From Nitrosomonas sp. (GTDB lineage: Bacteria > Pseudomonadota > Gammaproteobacteria > Burkholderiales > Nitrosomonadaceae): a stretch of DNA of 64,000 nt. The stretch is from NCBI GenBank assembly GCA_016703745.1, contig JADJBK010000006.1:930001-994000 (forward strand), written 5' to 3'. The notes below the pieces were generated by a model, which had not been told where the DNA came from, made no database searches, and saw only the letters and a program-made list of their open reading frames with translations. Of the stretch, positions 1 through 7,279 are shown piece by piece. A program made the position numbers and the translations under genes. Position 1 is the first letter of the stretch. Each line of letters starts with the position of its first letter.

Positions 1-207
1 AAAGACATGACCCGCATCGCAGGCAGCTCACCTGAGATGTGGCGTGATATCTGCATTGATAACCGTGAGGCGCTGATTGAGCAAATCGAAACTTATCAAT
101 TCCAGTTGGAAAATTTACAAGACCTGTTGCGCCACTCCGACAGCGAATCAATAGAACGGTTTTTTCTGCAAGCGCGCAACATCCACCAAAAATGGCTCCA
201 ATATTAA
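1..207 (+). CDS. tyrA: Prephenate dehydrogenase, C-terminal end (5' part outside window)
   Basis: The frame is open from the first base and ends at the TAA at 205-207. The visible residues contain DMTRIAGSSPEMWRDI, which I recognise as the C-terminal helical region of TyrA, the NAD-dependent enzyme converting prephenate to 4-hydroxyphenylpyruvate for tyrosine synthesis. Only about 68 residues are visible, so catalytic residues cannot be checked. It converges on a truncated copD-type gene that ends at 265. The last 99 coding bases (105-207) recur, with 7 substitutions, next to each of the three IS91-like elements, so this is the intact locus to which those fragments correspond. Confidence 0.8.
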   Translation, partial: KDMTRIAGSSPEMWRDICIDNREALIEQIETYQFQLENLQDLLRHSDSESIERFFLQARNIHQKWLQY

Positions 208-264
208 GCATGTCCCAAGCGATGTCGTAGAATCAACCGGATAGTTAAAGATTGGATGCGCTTG

Positions 265-584
265 TCAGTGTGCATGATCTCCGGGTGGCGGCATGATTTC
301 GTCTTCCTGATTGAGCATGGATATCTGCAGAGTCAACGCACTTATATTTGACCAGCCAAATCCTTCAAACTGACCGACCCATCTGGCACGCATATAGCCA
401 AAACGATCAATCAAAAATTCCATATGCCCAGGGATGATTCCTTGCCCTAAAAGATCGGGAACCGTTCTCACCCTGCGATATAGCAGGTAAGTGTTTTTGA
501 TTTCCTGCCAGCCATCAGTCAGTAATGAAAAAGGAATGGCTGCTGATGCATGGATGAATTGTTGAGCATCGGATTCATTCATTG
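265..584 (-). pseudogene. 3' fragment of copD/cytochrome c/thioredoxin-like gene
   Basis: Translates to the last roughly 105 residues of the large copD-type protein found full length at 35611-37739, from MNESDAQQ to the terminal PPPGDHAH. Homology stops at 583-584, where a palindromic repeat (587-676) begins; the rest of the gene is absent here. It lies 57 bp beyond the tyrA stop in convergent orientation, which is probably the ancestral gene order. No heme or membrane domain is left, so it cannot be functional on its own. Confidence 0.8.
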
Positions 585-586
585 CG

Positions 587-676
587 CAATTACGCAATCA
601 CGGTGACAGTTTACTAAATATGCTATGCTACTAGCATGACATAATTAGCATATTTAGTAAACTGTCACCGTAATTG
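587..676. repeat. Palindromic MITE/REP-like element 1
   Basis: Perfect 25-bp inverted repeat: left arm 601-625 (begins CGGTGACAGTTTACTAAATA), right arm 646-670, loop of 20 bp. Outside the arms CAATTACG (587-594) and CGTAATTG (669-676) extend the symmetry, with a 6-bp insertion on the left. A related copy lies at 1920-2026. The GTGACAGTTTAC core resembles, from memory, REP-type palindromes associated with single-tyrosine RAYT transposases; that link is unverified. It sits exactly at the break in the copD fragment. Confidence 0.75.
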
Positions 677-799
677 AAATACCGGAATCACAATTCAAGC
701 TTGCTTGTGTCGGTTTTTTTTACACTACAGATGTCCTGTTGAAATTGATTTATTTAAAGTCATTAACATTAATATCAACAATTTATAAACAACCTGATG

Positions 800-822
800 A
801 TTGTTCGGCAGTCGCGAACAAT
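800..822. promoter_or_regulatory. Perfect dyad, candidate activator binding site
   Basis: ATTGTTCG (800-807) and CGAACAAT (815-822) form a perfect 8-bp inverted repeat with a 7-nt spacer. There is no T tract after it, so it is not an obvious terminator. Its centre is about 200 bp upstream of the -24 element at 1013, a usual distance for an enhancer used by a sigma-54 activator. Binding by any protein is inference. Confidence 0.4.
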
Positions 823-917
823 TCACTTCCCTGCTTGTAGTGCTTCAAAAAGAAGATCCGCTCCTTAAATTTGTCGAAATATTTTACACACTTTTTCTGG
901 AACTGGAGTTATCCAAA

Positions 918-961
918 CATTGCATTGCATTGCATTGCATTGCATTGCATTGCATTGCATT
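918..961. repeat. CATTG pentanucleotide tandem repeat, 8 units plus CATT
   Basis: Eight exact CATTG units run from 918 to 957, followed by a partial unit. It lies in non-coding DNA between the dyad at 800-822 and the sigma-54 type promoter at 1012-1027. Perfect short tandem arrays are prone to slippage, so the number of units may vary between cells. Confidence 0.95.
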
Positions 962-1011
962 TATATGATTATAAATAATTATTTTATCTATTATCAACAA
1001 ACGATTATTTT

Positions 1012-1027
1012 TGGCATGATAATTGCT
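1012..1027 (+). promoter_or_regulatory. Sigma-54 (RpoN) type -24/-12 promoter for the PEP-CTERM gene
   Basis: The sequence TGGCATG-ATAA-TTGCT matches the RpoN consensus TGGCACG-N4-TTGCW with one mismatch. The invariant GG (1013-1014) and GC (1025-1026) are separated by exactly 10 nt, as required. Transcription would start near 1038, giving a leader of about 130 nt. RpoN with a PrsK/PrsR-type two-component system is known to control PEP-CTERM genes in some bacteria, which fits the gene it faces. Confidence 0.6.
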
Positions 1028-1155
1028 TATTGATAATAGAGCCTTTTCAAAAACCTTTCCTGGCATTATTAATGGTTAACTTACTGTGCTGTTTTTGTTA
1101 ATTGCCAAGGAATTTGTTTTTGTGAAAGCCTCTTAAAGTATAAATATCGAAAAAC

Positions 1156-1161
1156 AGGAGG
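1156..1161 (+). promoter_or_regulatory. Ribosome binding site fixing a TTG start
   Basis: AGGAGG with a 6-nt spacer precedes TTG at 1168-1170. The next Met codon in frame would remove the signal peptide start, so the TTG is the better choice. Confidence 0.75.
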
Positions 1162-1167
1162 AATATC

Positions 1168-1836
1168 TTGAACAAGAAACCTATTGCGTCATTAAGCAAG
1201 GCGTTATGCGCCGGCATGTTTTTATTCGGACTCGTATCGACCGCGAATGCGGCATTGATCAGCCGTTTAGGCGGATTGGCCGTATACGATACCGATTTGG
1301 ACATTACCTGGTTGGCGGATGCGAACGCTGGCGCAGGCAGCACCTTTGATGACGGTGTTAGTTCTTCCGATGGTCGCATGACCTGGGGCAATGCCAACGC
1401 CTGGGCGGCCAGCCTTAATGTGGGTGGCGTAACGGGTTGGCGTTTGCCGACCACGCAGCAACCAGATCCCAGTTGTGGCAACCAAAGTGGTGATGCTATA
1501 CCGCAAGGTTTTGGTTCTGGTTGTACAGGCAGTGAGATGGGTCATCTGTTCAATGAGGAGGGTATCACGGCAAATGCTCCGGGCGTATTCAGTAACGTCC
1601 AGTCCCTCAGCTACTGGTCCGGTACGGAGTTTGCGCCGGTTCCGGTCAACGCGTGGCTCTTCAACTTCAATTTCGGCATCCAGTTCGCGGACGTCAAGGA
1701 CCTCAATTTGTTCGCGTGGGCCGTTCACTCAGGCGATGTCGGCGCGTCGTCAGTGCCGGAGCCAGGAACCATTGCACTGATGGGCTTGGGACTATTAGGT
1801 TTGCTGGGCTTCGGACGTCGTCAGCGCCGACGTTGA
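1168..1836 (+). CDS. PEP-CTERM sorting-domain protein, DUF1566/Lcl-like
   Basis: 222 residues from a TTG start. It begins with a signal peptide (residues 1-28, ending STANAA). The middle carries YDTDLDITWLADAN and a WRLPTT...YWSGTE pattern typical of Lcl/DUF1566 domains. The C-terminus is a classic PEP-CTERM signal: VPEPGT, a hydrophobic stretch rich in Gly/Leu, then GRRQRRR. Such proteins are cleaved by exosortase and released or anchored at the surface, often with exopolysaccharide. No exosortase or polysaccharide locus is visible nearby, so the processing enzyme must be elsewhere. The upstream region has a sigma-54 type promoter and tandem repeats. Confidence 0.85.
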   Translation: MNKKPIASLSKALCAGMFLFGLVSTANAALISRLGGLAVYDTDLDITWLADANAGAGSTFDDGVSSSDGRMTWGNANAWAASLNVGGVTGWRLPTTQQPDPSCGNQSGDAIPQGFGSGCTGSEMGHLFNEEGITANAPGVFSNVQSLSYWSGTEFAPVPVNAWLFNFNFGIQFADVKDLNLFAWAVHSGDVGASSVPEPGTIALMGLGLLGLLGFGRRQRRR

Positions 1837-1919
1837 TGCTTTGATCATACGCGCGTTTCGATTCTTTTGAACCGGCATGCGCACCTGCAGCAAACCCGAA
1901 AGGCCGGTGCCAGGCATTG

Positions 1920-2026
1920 TAATTACGGTGTAATTACGGTGACAGTTTACTAAATATACCATACCGATTATGCAACACTGCCAGCATGGCAGAGTTAGCA
2001 TATTTGACAAACTGTCACCGTAATTG
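1920..2026. repeat. Palindromic MITE/REP-like element 2
   Basis: Left arm 1931-1957 (starts TAATTACGGTGACAGTTTAC) pairs imperfectly with 2000-2026. It shares arm sequence with the element at 587-676 but has a different loop. The 11-bp segment TAATTACGGTG is directly duplicated at its left edge (1920-1930 and 1931-1941). It lies 83 bp past the PEP-CTERM stop and may also act as a transcript end. Confidence 0.7.
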
Positions 2027-2061
2027 GAAAGTTATGAAGGAAAAACGCCAGCACTCGGCGA

Positions 2062-2475
2062 TTAGGCTACGGTATCTATTTTAGAGGGAAAATCAGAGCC
2101 ATTAATTTTTAAAATATCTGCTAATACTTTTTCTGCAAAACTCGTATCTTCACCAATACTTTTGCCAAATGTAATGCTGGATTCTATTTGAGCAAGAAAA
2201 TCCACCTTAATATTGGCCGCATATCCTGAGCCATGTTTTTCGATAATATCTGGAGAAACAAATGGAGCCACTTCAAGTAACCCTTCAACACCAGATTTAA
2301 TTAATTCGTTAACTTCATTAAGTGATATATTCCTAAAATCAATTTGCCTTGGTTGAGATTTCGCATTATCAGTAGTGTCGGTTATTTCACTAGCAGGTTT
2401 AGATTCTAAATTTAGATTCCTTTCATTTTGAACGTTCAAAATGAAAGCATTTTGCCCTATACTTGAAATACTCAT
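2062..2475 (-). CDS. Hypothetical protein, 137 aa
   Basis: I do not recognise this protein. It begins MSISSIGQNAFILNVQ, has no signal peptide or membrane segment, and is rich in Asp, Glu, Ile, Ser and Asn. It is clearly more AT-rich than the housekeeping genes of this window, as is its neighbour at 2587-3207 on the same strand 111 bp upstream. Both lie between a palindromic repeat and an IS end, so recent acquisition is likely. The pair may be one transcription unit but the gap is long. Confidence is for it being a real gene. Confidence 0.5.
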   Translation of the reverse strand: MSISSIGQNAFILNVQNERNLNLESKPASEITDTTDNAKSQPRQIDFRNISLNEVNELIKSGVEGLLEVAPFVSPDIIEKHGSGYAANIKVDFLAQIESSITFGKSIGEDTSFAEKVLADILKINGSDFPSKIDTVA

Positions 2476-2586
2476 GTGTTTTCCTTTTGTGCCATTAATA
2501 ATAATCTAAAACATTACCACCAATCGATCTGATGATGATGTTAGATATTTATAATACGATAGATATTTTACGGTTCAATTCCTATA

Positions 2587-3207
2587 TTATTGAATAGAAA
2601 TGGAATCGCTCCAATACCCAAAAGGAGAAGCTGTTGAATTTGAGGAACTAGTAAAATATCCTTGTTGTTGTCCATCAAATGCAAAATAATACATCCATGC
2701 TTCGATAGTCTCTCCTACATTACAAATGTGCCAACCGCCGCCAGAACAATATTTTTCTATATAATAAGGTGTCCGCGACAATCCATTTAATGTGGCCGGG
2801 TTAGGATTTCCGTATCCAATTTGAAAAATGGCAACTCTTAGCAGACTTCCCCCATAGTCATAGGTCGTACTCGTTTGCCAGGATTGAGGGTACTCCCACC
2901 CAATGTTACTAGATCCAACCGCATAAATTTGAAAATAAGATATTCCTTGGGCAACCGATGCTGAGCTGATTAGTGTTTCATCGCCGTTTTTCTTCTTTCT
3001 CGCATCTGCCTTTTTAGATTCTTCGAGCAATGCTTCTAAATGAGATAGATCAATATCTTTGAAAGCATCTGTTTTAATTATTGGTTGTTGATCTAATTCT
3101 GTTTCAGAAGAATTTGCGGCACCAATATTGAAGACAAATAGCATAATAAAGGTAATGAAAATTGACAACGAGCTTCTAGGCGTCACTCGGGTAAAAATCT
3201 TTGACAT
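2587..3207 (-). CDS. Secreted hypothetical protein, possibly YolA/DUF4879-like
   Basis: 206 residues with an N-terminal signal peptide (basic start, hydrophobic stretch about residues 15-30, then ANSSETE). Residues about 60-75 are Lys/Glu rich. The C-terminal 120 residues are aromatic and Ser/Thr/Gly rich, with IYAVGSSNIGWEYPQS, TTYDYGG and SPFGYWSDSI. From memory this resembles the small secreted YolA/DUF4879 type of Bacillus; I could not check it. No catalytic motif is evident. It has two cysteines near the pattern CSGGGWHIC that could form a disulfide in the periplasm or outside the cell. Confidence 0.6.
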   Translation of the reverse strand: MSKIFTRVTPRSSLSIFITFIMLFVFNIGAANSSETELDQQPIIKTDAFKDIDLSHLEALLEESKKADARKKKNGDETLISSASVAQGISYFQIYAVGSSNIGWEYPQSWQTSTTYDYGGSLLRVAIFQIGYGNPNPATLNGLSRTPYYIEKYCSGGGWHICNVGETIEAWMYYFAFDGQQQGYFTSSSNSTASPFGYWSDSISIQ

Positions 3208-3425
3208 AACAACTCCCCTTAAATTGAATTAAAAATGTTGTTGCGCTAAAGATTATATTTTAGGTTATCAATCTACACTTTATAAAAAGACATTGTTTTA
3301 TGGTCTATATTATAGTTTCACACTTTTTAATATACTGTTTTAATTGCTTATAAATTTAAGCCAGAAAGGGTTAAGGAAATTCAATGATCTGAGAAAATCA
3401 TAAAATCATGAAGTTAAAGAACCCG

Positions 3426-3464
3426 GAGCATAGGAAAAATAAACCACCTTTTCCATGAGGATTG
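3426..3464. mobile_element. Orphan 39-bp end of the IS91/ISCR-like element
   Basis: Identical to the left end of the three full elements (5066, 20045, 33398), including the GGAAAA/TTTTCC hairpin. After GATTG the sequence jumps directly to the copD fragment (GATGCGCTTG), which in the full copies lies over 2 kb away beyond the other end. GATTG occurs at both junction partners, so this is an internally deleted element joined at 5 bp of microhomology. Confidence 0.8.
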
Positions 3465-3474
3465 GATGCGCTTG

Positions 3475-4590
3475 TCAGTGTGCATGATCTCCGGGTGGCG
3501 GCATGATTTCGTCTTCCTGATTGAGCATGGATATCTGCAGAGTCAACGCACTTATATTTGACCAGCCAAATCCTTCAAACTGACCGACCCATCTGGCACG
3601 CATATAGCCAAAACGATCAATCAAAAATTCCATATGCCCAGGGATGATTCCTTGCCCTAAAAGATCGGGAACCGTTCTTACCCTGCGATATAGCAGGTAA
3701 GTGTTTTTGATTTCCTGCCAGCCATCAGTCAGTAATGAAAAAGGAATGGCTGCTGATGCATGGATGAATTGTTGAGCATCGGATTCATTCATTGGAACGA
3801 CCAGTATTTCGGTATTCAGCGTCATTCCAATTTCCTGATAGGCTGCGACCAGTTGATTGAGACGCTGCTGGGAATGGGGCCATGAAAACAAAACCAGCAG
3901 CACATTTTTTTGAAAACGAAAATCTTTGATACTTTTTACTGAGCCAGCATGTGTACTATAGGAAAAAACGGGTGCTGCGACAGCAGGTTTTTCAGGAAGA
4001 ATCATGCTTCCCAATAATCGTGCGTCGAAACCCCTCGATAATGCGTGAAGATAATTGACAATATCCCAGCGAGCTTCTTCAGAAAGGAGCGCAGCATACC
4101 CTGGCATATCAGTTCCAGGAATTCCGTGAGATATCCAGTGAAAAAAATTTCCTACCGTATGTTTCGCGGTATGAGGCTCAGTTAACAAGTCGGCTGGCAG
4201 ACTGGTCAACGTGCCTGCGCGTATACCATTACCTTTGCCCTGAGGTCCATGGCAACTGGCACAATGCTCAGCAAATAGTTGTGAACCGTTAGAAATCGAT
4301 ATCGTGTCAAGTGGAATCAGTGGTTTTTGATAAGTTGTGGGATAAGCTTCGATGGCAAATGGTGGCAGAGCAATCACCAGTGCAGTCACCACTAATCCGC
4401 TCGGGACAAGAATACGGGTCCGGCGGCGCCAGTTTTCTTTGATACTCACGCCAAAAACTATCAGTGCAACAGCGAGTAACGCAACACCAAACCAGAATTT
4501 TTCCTGTACGTCCGGTTTATCCCAATTTGGCTGGATCAATAAGTACGGGGTCTGGATCACGGTCATAAGGAATGACGACTTCGTCAACAT
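3475..4590 (-). pseudogene. Chimeric copD fragment: cytochrome c plus thioredoxin-like part
   Basis: An open frame of 371 residues. From NWDKPDVQEKFWFG onward it is the C-terminal half of the large protein at 35611-37739: one membrane helix, a cytochrome c domain with CASCH heme site, then a thioredoxin-like domain ending PPPGDHAH. The N-terminal 22 residues (MLTKSSFLMTVIQTPYLL) replace the CopD membrane domain and have a different origin. Unlike copies 1 and 2 it has no frameshift. It could in principle make a membrane-anchored cytochrome, but it lacks the CopD part and is boxed in by IS debris, so I call it a remnant. Confidence 0.7.
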
Positions 4591-4645
4591 AGCCCGCCAT
4601 AGATGACTCTCCGCAGAATGGAATTGATAAAGTATAAAACAGGAC

Positions 4646-5140
4646 TCAACTCAGCTTGTTTACTTTTTCAAACAGCTCTAAGCGCAGCTCTTCAGCACGG
4701 TTCTGCGGGCCACGGGCCTGCAGTTCGTGAATGTCGATCGGTTCCAGCAGGGCCTCTTTGGCCAGCAGCATGGCTTTTTCGGCCGTGCCGCCGATACCAA
4801 TGCCGAGCATGCCCGGCGGACACCAGCCAGCGCCCATTTTCGGTACCTGTTCCAGCACCCAATCCACCACAGAGTCAGACGGGTTCAGCATGGCGAACTT
4901 GGATTTGGCTTCAGAACCGCCACCTTTGGCTGCGACGTGCACGTCGACGGTGTTACCCGGAACCAGTTTCATGTGGATGATGGCCGGGGTGTTGTCTTTG
5001 GTGTTGGCACGCTTGCCGTCCGGATCGGCCAGCACAGACGCACGCAGCACGTTGTCCGGGTGGGTGAGCATAGGAAAAATAAACCACCTTTTCCATGAGG
5101 ATTGAATGTACTGAAAGCTGGCACGGTTGTCAAACACCAT
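4646..5140 (-). pseudogene. Internal fragment of class I fumarate hydratase fused to IS leader
   Basis: Residues from about HPDNVLRASVLADPDG through VAAKGGGSEAKSK and MGAGWCPPGMLGIGIGG to RLELFEKVNKL are clearly class I (iron-sulfur) fumarase, about 140 of some 500 residues. Both ends are missing: on the right it joins the IS end at 5065, on the left it stops at the shared sequence near 4648. The frame is extended by 25 residues encoded within the IS (start ATG at 5138-5140, MVFDNRASFQYIQS), producing a chimeric 164-aa ORF. It cannot be an active fumarase because part of the cluster-binding protein is gone. Confidence 0.85.
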
Positions 5141-7119
5141 GATAATCTATCGAAAAATGACTGCGTTTCGGTTTAGTTGACACAAAAACGTCAAGGATTT
5201 TGCTGTGTTCTGGCGCTTCAGGCAAAAGACGCCCAGGGGTAAAGGTCAGCCCGGCAATGAAGAAGACTGATAGGAGCGAGTACGGGATCAGGCAGGCTCG
5301 AAAATATCAAAGATTTGTGCGGGTGAGCGTGGCGGCGCCCGGGTAGGCAAACCAAGATGATCAAGAATTTTAGTAATTACGCTGGACTCCAGAATAGCGG
5401 CAATGATTTTCAGGGTTCCACCACAATGCGGGCAGTGTTCAATGTCGATATCAAACACCCGTTTCAACAGGCGCGCCCAACTGATGCGTACAGAAGTTGG
5501 AGAATGTAGCGCATCATCATTGTCGTCCGCTGGTTTGCTTTTATTTTTCTTCTCGCCCGGAATAATCTCAGCGCGCAGCTTTGCATTCGGTGCGAGCACG
5601 CCATGGAAACGAATAAGGTTCAGCCTTGGTCTGGGAACCAATGCAGCCAGGCGTTGCATGAATTCCAGCGGCGACATGACAATATGCGTCGTGCCATCCC
5701 GATAAGGCGTCTTTAGTGTCAGCACCACCGCGCCGCTGCTGTTGAGTGTCAGTCGCTCATTGGCAATTGCCGGTCGCGTGATATAACGGCACAGGTGCTC
5801 CAGTTCCTTGCGCTGATTCATGGCGCAACGCACGCCGGCGTGCAAGCTAAAACCATGCGCATTGACACAGCACTCCTGGTCTGACTGCTCCAGGTTTTGT
5901 GTGGCCACAGTTTTCAAAGTCAGTATTTTTTGTCCTGCCCGGCGACCGAGCGCAATCCGGTAGGTGCAGGCCGCCGATTGTAGTGGCGCCAATGCCGCGT
6001 CCGATTCTATTTCTGCCAGGTAAGTCATCCCCTCCTCCTCAATAAGTGCGCCATGGCGAGTTAATGCTTTCATAATGCGCTTGATGATCTGCCCAAGCAG
6101 CGTGTGCAGCTGCTCAGCCGTTGGTGTCTTCACACGATGGAATTCCGGCTCGCCGTTTTGGATGCGATAGACACCATCGAGCACCAGGCAATGTAGATGA
6201 ATGTTGAGATTAGCGGCGGAACCGAAACGTTGAATCAGCGTAATCGCGCCGGTTTGTGCTTCGGATCGTTTCAATCCGGCCCGCTTGATTAGAAAAGTTG
6301 AGATGGCACGGTGAATCACTTGTAATACCGGTGTGAGCAGATGTGGATGGGCGGCTAACAGGTAGCGCAGTGGAATCGGCAGTGAAAGCACCCATTGGCG
6401 CACCGGTACCCGGGGAATGATGTGATCAACCAGGTGAGCGGCCGTCTGCGCCATACGCCGTCCACCGCATGAGGGACAGAATCCTCGCCGTTTGCAAGAA
6501 AACGCCACCAGTTTCTCATGGGCACAATCGGCACAACGCAGGCGCAAAAATCCATGCGCCAAAATACCACACTCAAGAAACGCATCAAATTCGTCTTTAA
6601 CAAAGTCCGGTAACCCTGAACCGGTTTCCATTTCAACCTGCGCAAAGAAAGTCTCGATATGTTCTTGTACCAATTGGTACAGAATGGTTTGTTCCGGTCG
6701 GTGTCGCTCATAGTGGATCTGATTTCCAGCCACAGCGTGTTGAGCTGATTGGCGCAGGTTATTTTGGTGGGACTGAGCGTGGGGAATGGCCGTTGGCATG
6801 ATCATTGAGAACGATTGTTTTCATTCTCAATGTATCGGTCAGCTTAATGCGTTTCTTGAACTCCGTGAAAATCTAAACTGTGCCATGCGCACACCAATCC
6901 TGGACAAGACCTAAAACACTAACGGTCAGTTAAAACGACACTGATATCAGCCACTTCTCCATCGCAGCGGTATTTCAACGCCACACTCTGACCGGCATGC
7001 AGCGTCTTAAGGTTCCTGCTTATTAAAGGGGCAATTACCTCGGGGTGGCCGTACAAATTTTCTGCAGAACGCGCCCGTGGCCCCGACCGGGATAACGGAG
7101 ATAGCCGTTTTTATCGACG
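5066..7119 (-). mobile_element. IS91/ISCR-like rolling-circle element, copy 1
   Basis: About 2054 bp, no terminal inverted repeats, one transposase reading leftward. The left end, downstream of the transposase and thus the expected ori end, starts GAGCATAGG and has a hairpin GGAAAA (5073-5078)/TTTTCC (5089-5094). The right end, the expected ter end, has hairpin AACGG (7094-7098)/CCGTT (7105-7109) followed by T-rich DNA and stops where tyrA sequence begins at 7120. Boundaries come from comparing the three copies with the intact tyrA at 105. The CAAG/GAAC target preferred by IS91 is not seen at this copy's ori end. Confidence 0.8.
5288..6805 (-). CDS. IS91/ISCR-family Y-transposase (copy 1, intact)
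   Basis: 505 residues. An N-terminal zinc-binding region has cysteines at about 91, 94, 104, 110 and 113 (CADC and CPSCGG). The HUH motif is HLH at about 203-205 within NIHLHCLVLDG. The catalytic tyrosine is probably Tyr341 in CRYITRPAIA; the usual second IS91 tyrosine is not evident, so it is closer to the single-tyrosine ISCR type. A second zinc knuckle (HCPHCGG) lies near residue 468. These enzymes nick one strand at ori and replicate the element by rolling circle, sometimes running past ter. Identical in copy 2 as far as I compared; copy 3 is frameshifted. Confidence 0.9.
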   Translation of the reverse strand: MIMPTAIPHAQSHQNNLRQSAQHAVAGNQIHYERHRPEQTILYQLVQEHIETFFAQVEMETGSGLPDFVKDEFDAFLECGILAHGFLRLRCADCAHEKLVAFSCKRRGFCPSCGGRRMAQTAAHLVDHIIPRVPVRQWVLSLPIPLRYLLAAHPHLLTPVLQVIHRAISTFLIKRAGLKRSEAQTGAITLIQRFGSAANLNIHLHCLVLDGVYRIQNGEPEFHRVKTPTAEQLHTLLGQIIKRIMKALTRHGALIEEEGMTYLAEIESDAALAPLQSAACTYRIALGRRAGQKILTLKTVATQNLEQSDQECCVNAHGFSLHAGVRCAMNQRKELEHLCRYITRPAIANERLTLNSSGAVVLTLKTPYRDGTTHIVMSPLEFMQRLAALVPRPRLNLIRFHGVLAPNAKLRAEIIPGEKKNKSKPADDNDDALHSPTSVRISWARLLKRVFDIDIEHCPHCGGTLKIIAAILESSVITKILDHLGLPTRAPPRSPAQIFDIFEPA

Positions 7120-7222
7120 GTTGGAAAATTTACAAGACCTGTTGCGCCACTCCGACAGCGAATCAATAGAACAGTTTTTCCTGCAAGCACGCAATACCCG
7201 CCGAAAATGGCTCCAATATTAA
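7120..7222 (+). pseudogene. Captured 3' end of tyrA (copy 1)
   Basis: Matches 105-207, the last 33 codons and stop of tyrA, but with 7 substitutions, all in the final 55 bp, giving ARNTRRKW instead of ARNIHQKW. The same variant is next to all three elements. It joins the IS right end directly. Confidence 0.85.
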
Positions 7223-7279
7223 GCATGTCCCAAGCGATGTCGTAGAATCAACCGGATAGTTAAAGATTGGATACGCTTG

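Larger units (their letters stand above)
677..1167. other. AT-rich regulatory region upstream of the PEP-CTERM gene
   Basis: No convincing gene in 490 bp. It contains a perfect 8-bp dyad at 800-822, eight CATTG tandem repeats at 918-961, a sigma-54 type promoter at 1012-1027 and a strong ribosome binding site at 1156-1161. These are listed separately. Confidence 0.7.

Noticed and set aside
918..961. CATTG array as a CRISPR
   Set aside because: Units are 5 bp and directly adjacent with no spacers; no cas genes in the window.
884..1066. Short minus-strand ORF covering the CATTG repeat
   Set aside because: The protein would be an artefact of the tandem repeat (repeated CNAMQ), with no ribosome site or homology.
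3475..4590. An independent intact cytochrome gene
   Set aside because: Possible, but it lacks the CopD part, has an unrelated short N-terminus and sits between an IS end and a fumarase fragment. Listed as a remnant.
4646..5140. Functional fumarate hydratase
   Set aside because: Only about 140 internal residues of a protein of about 500 are present.
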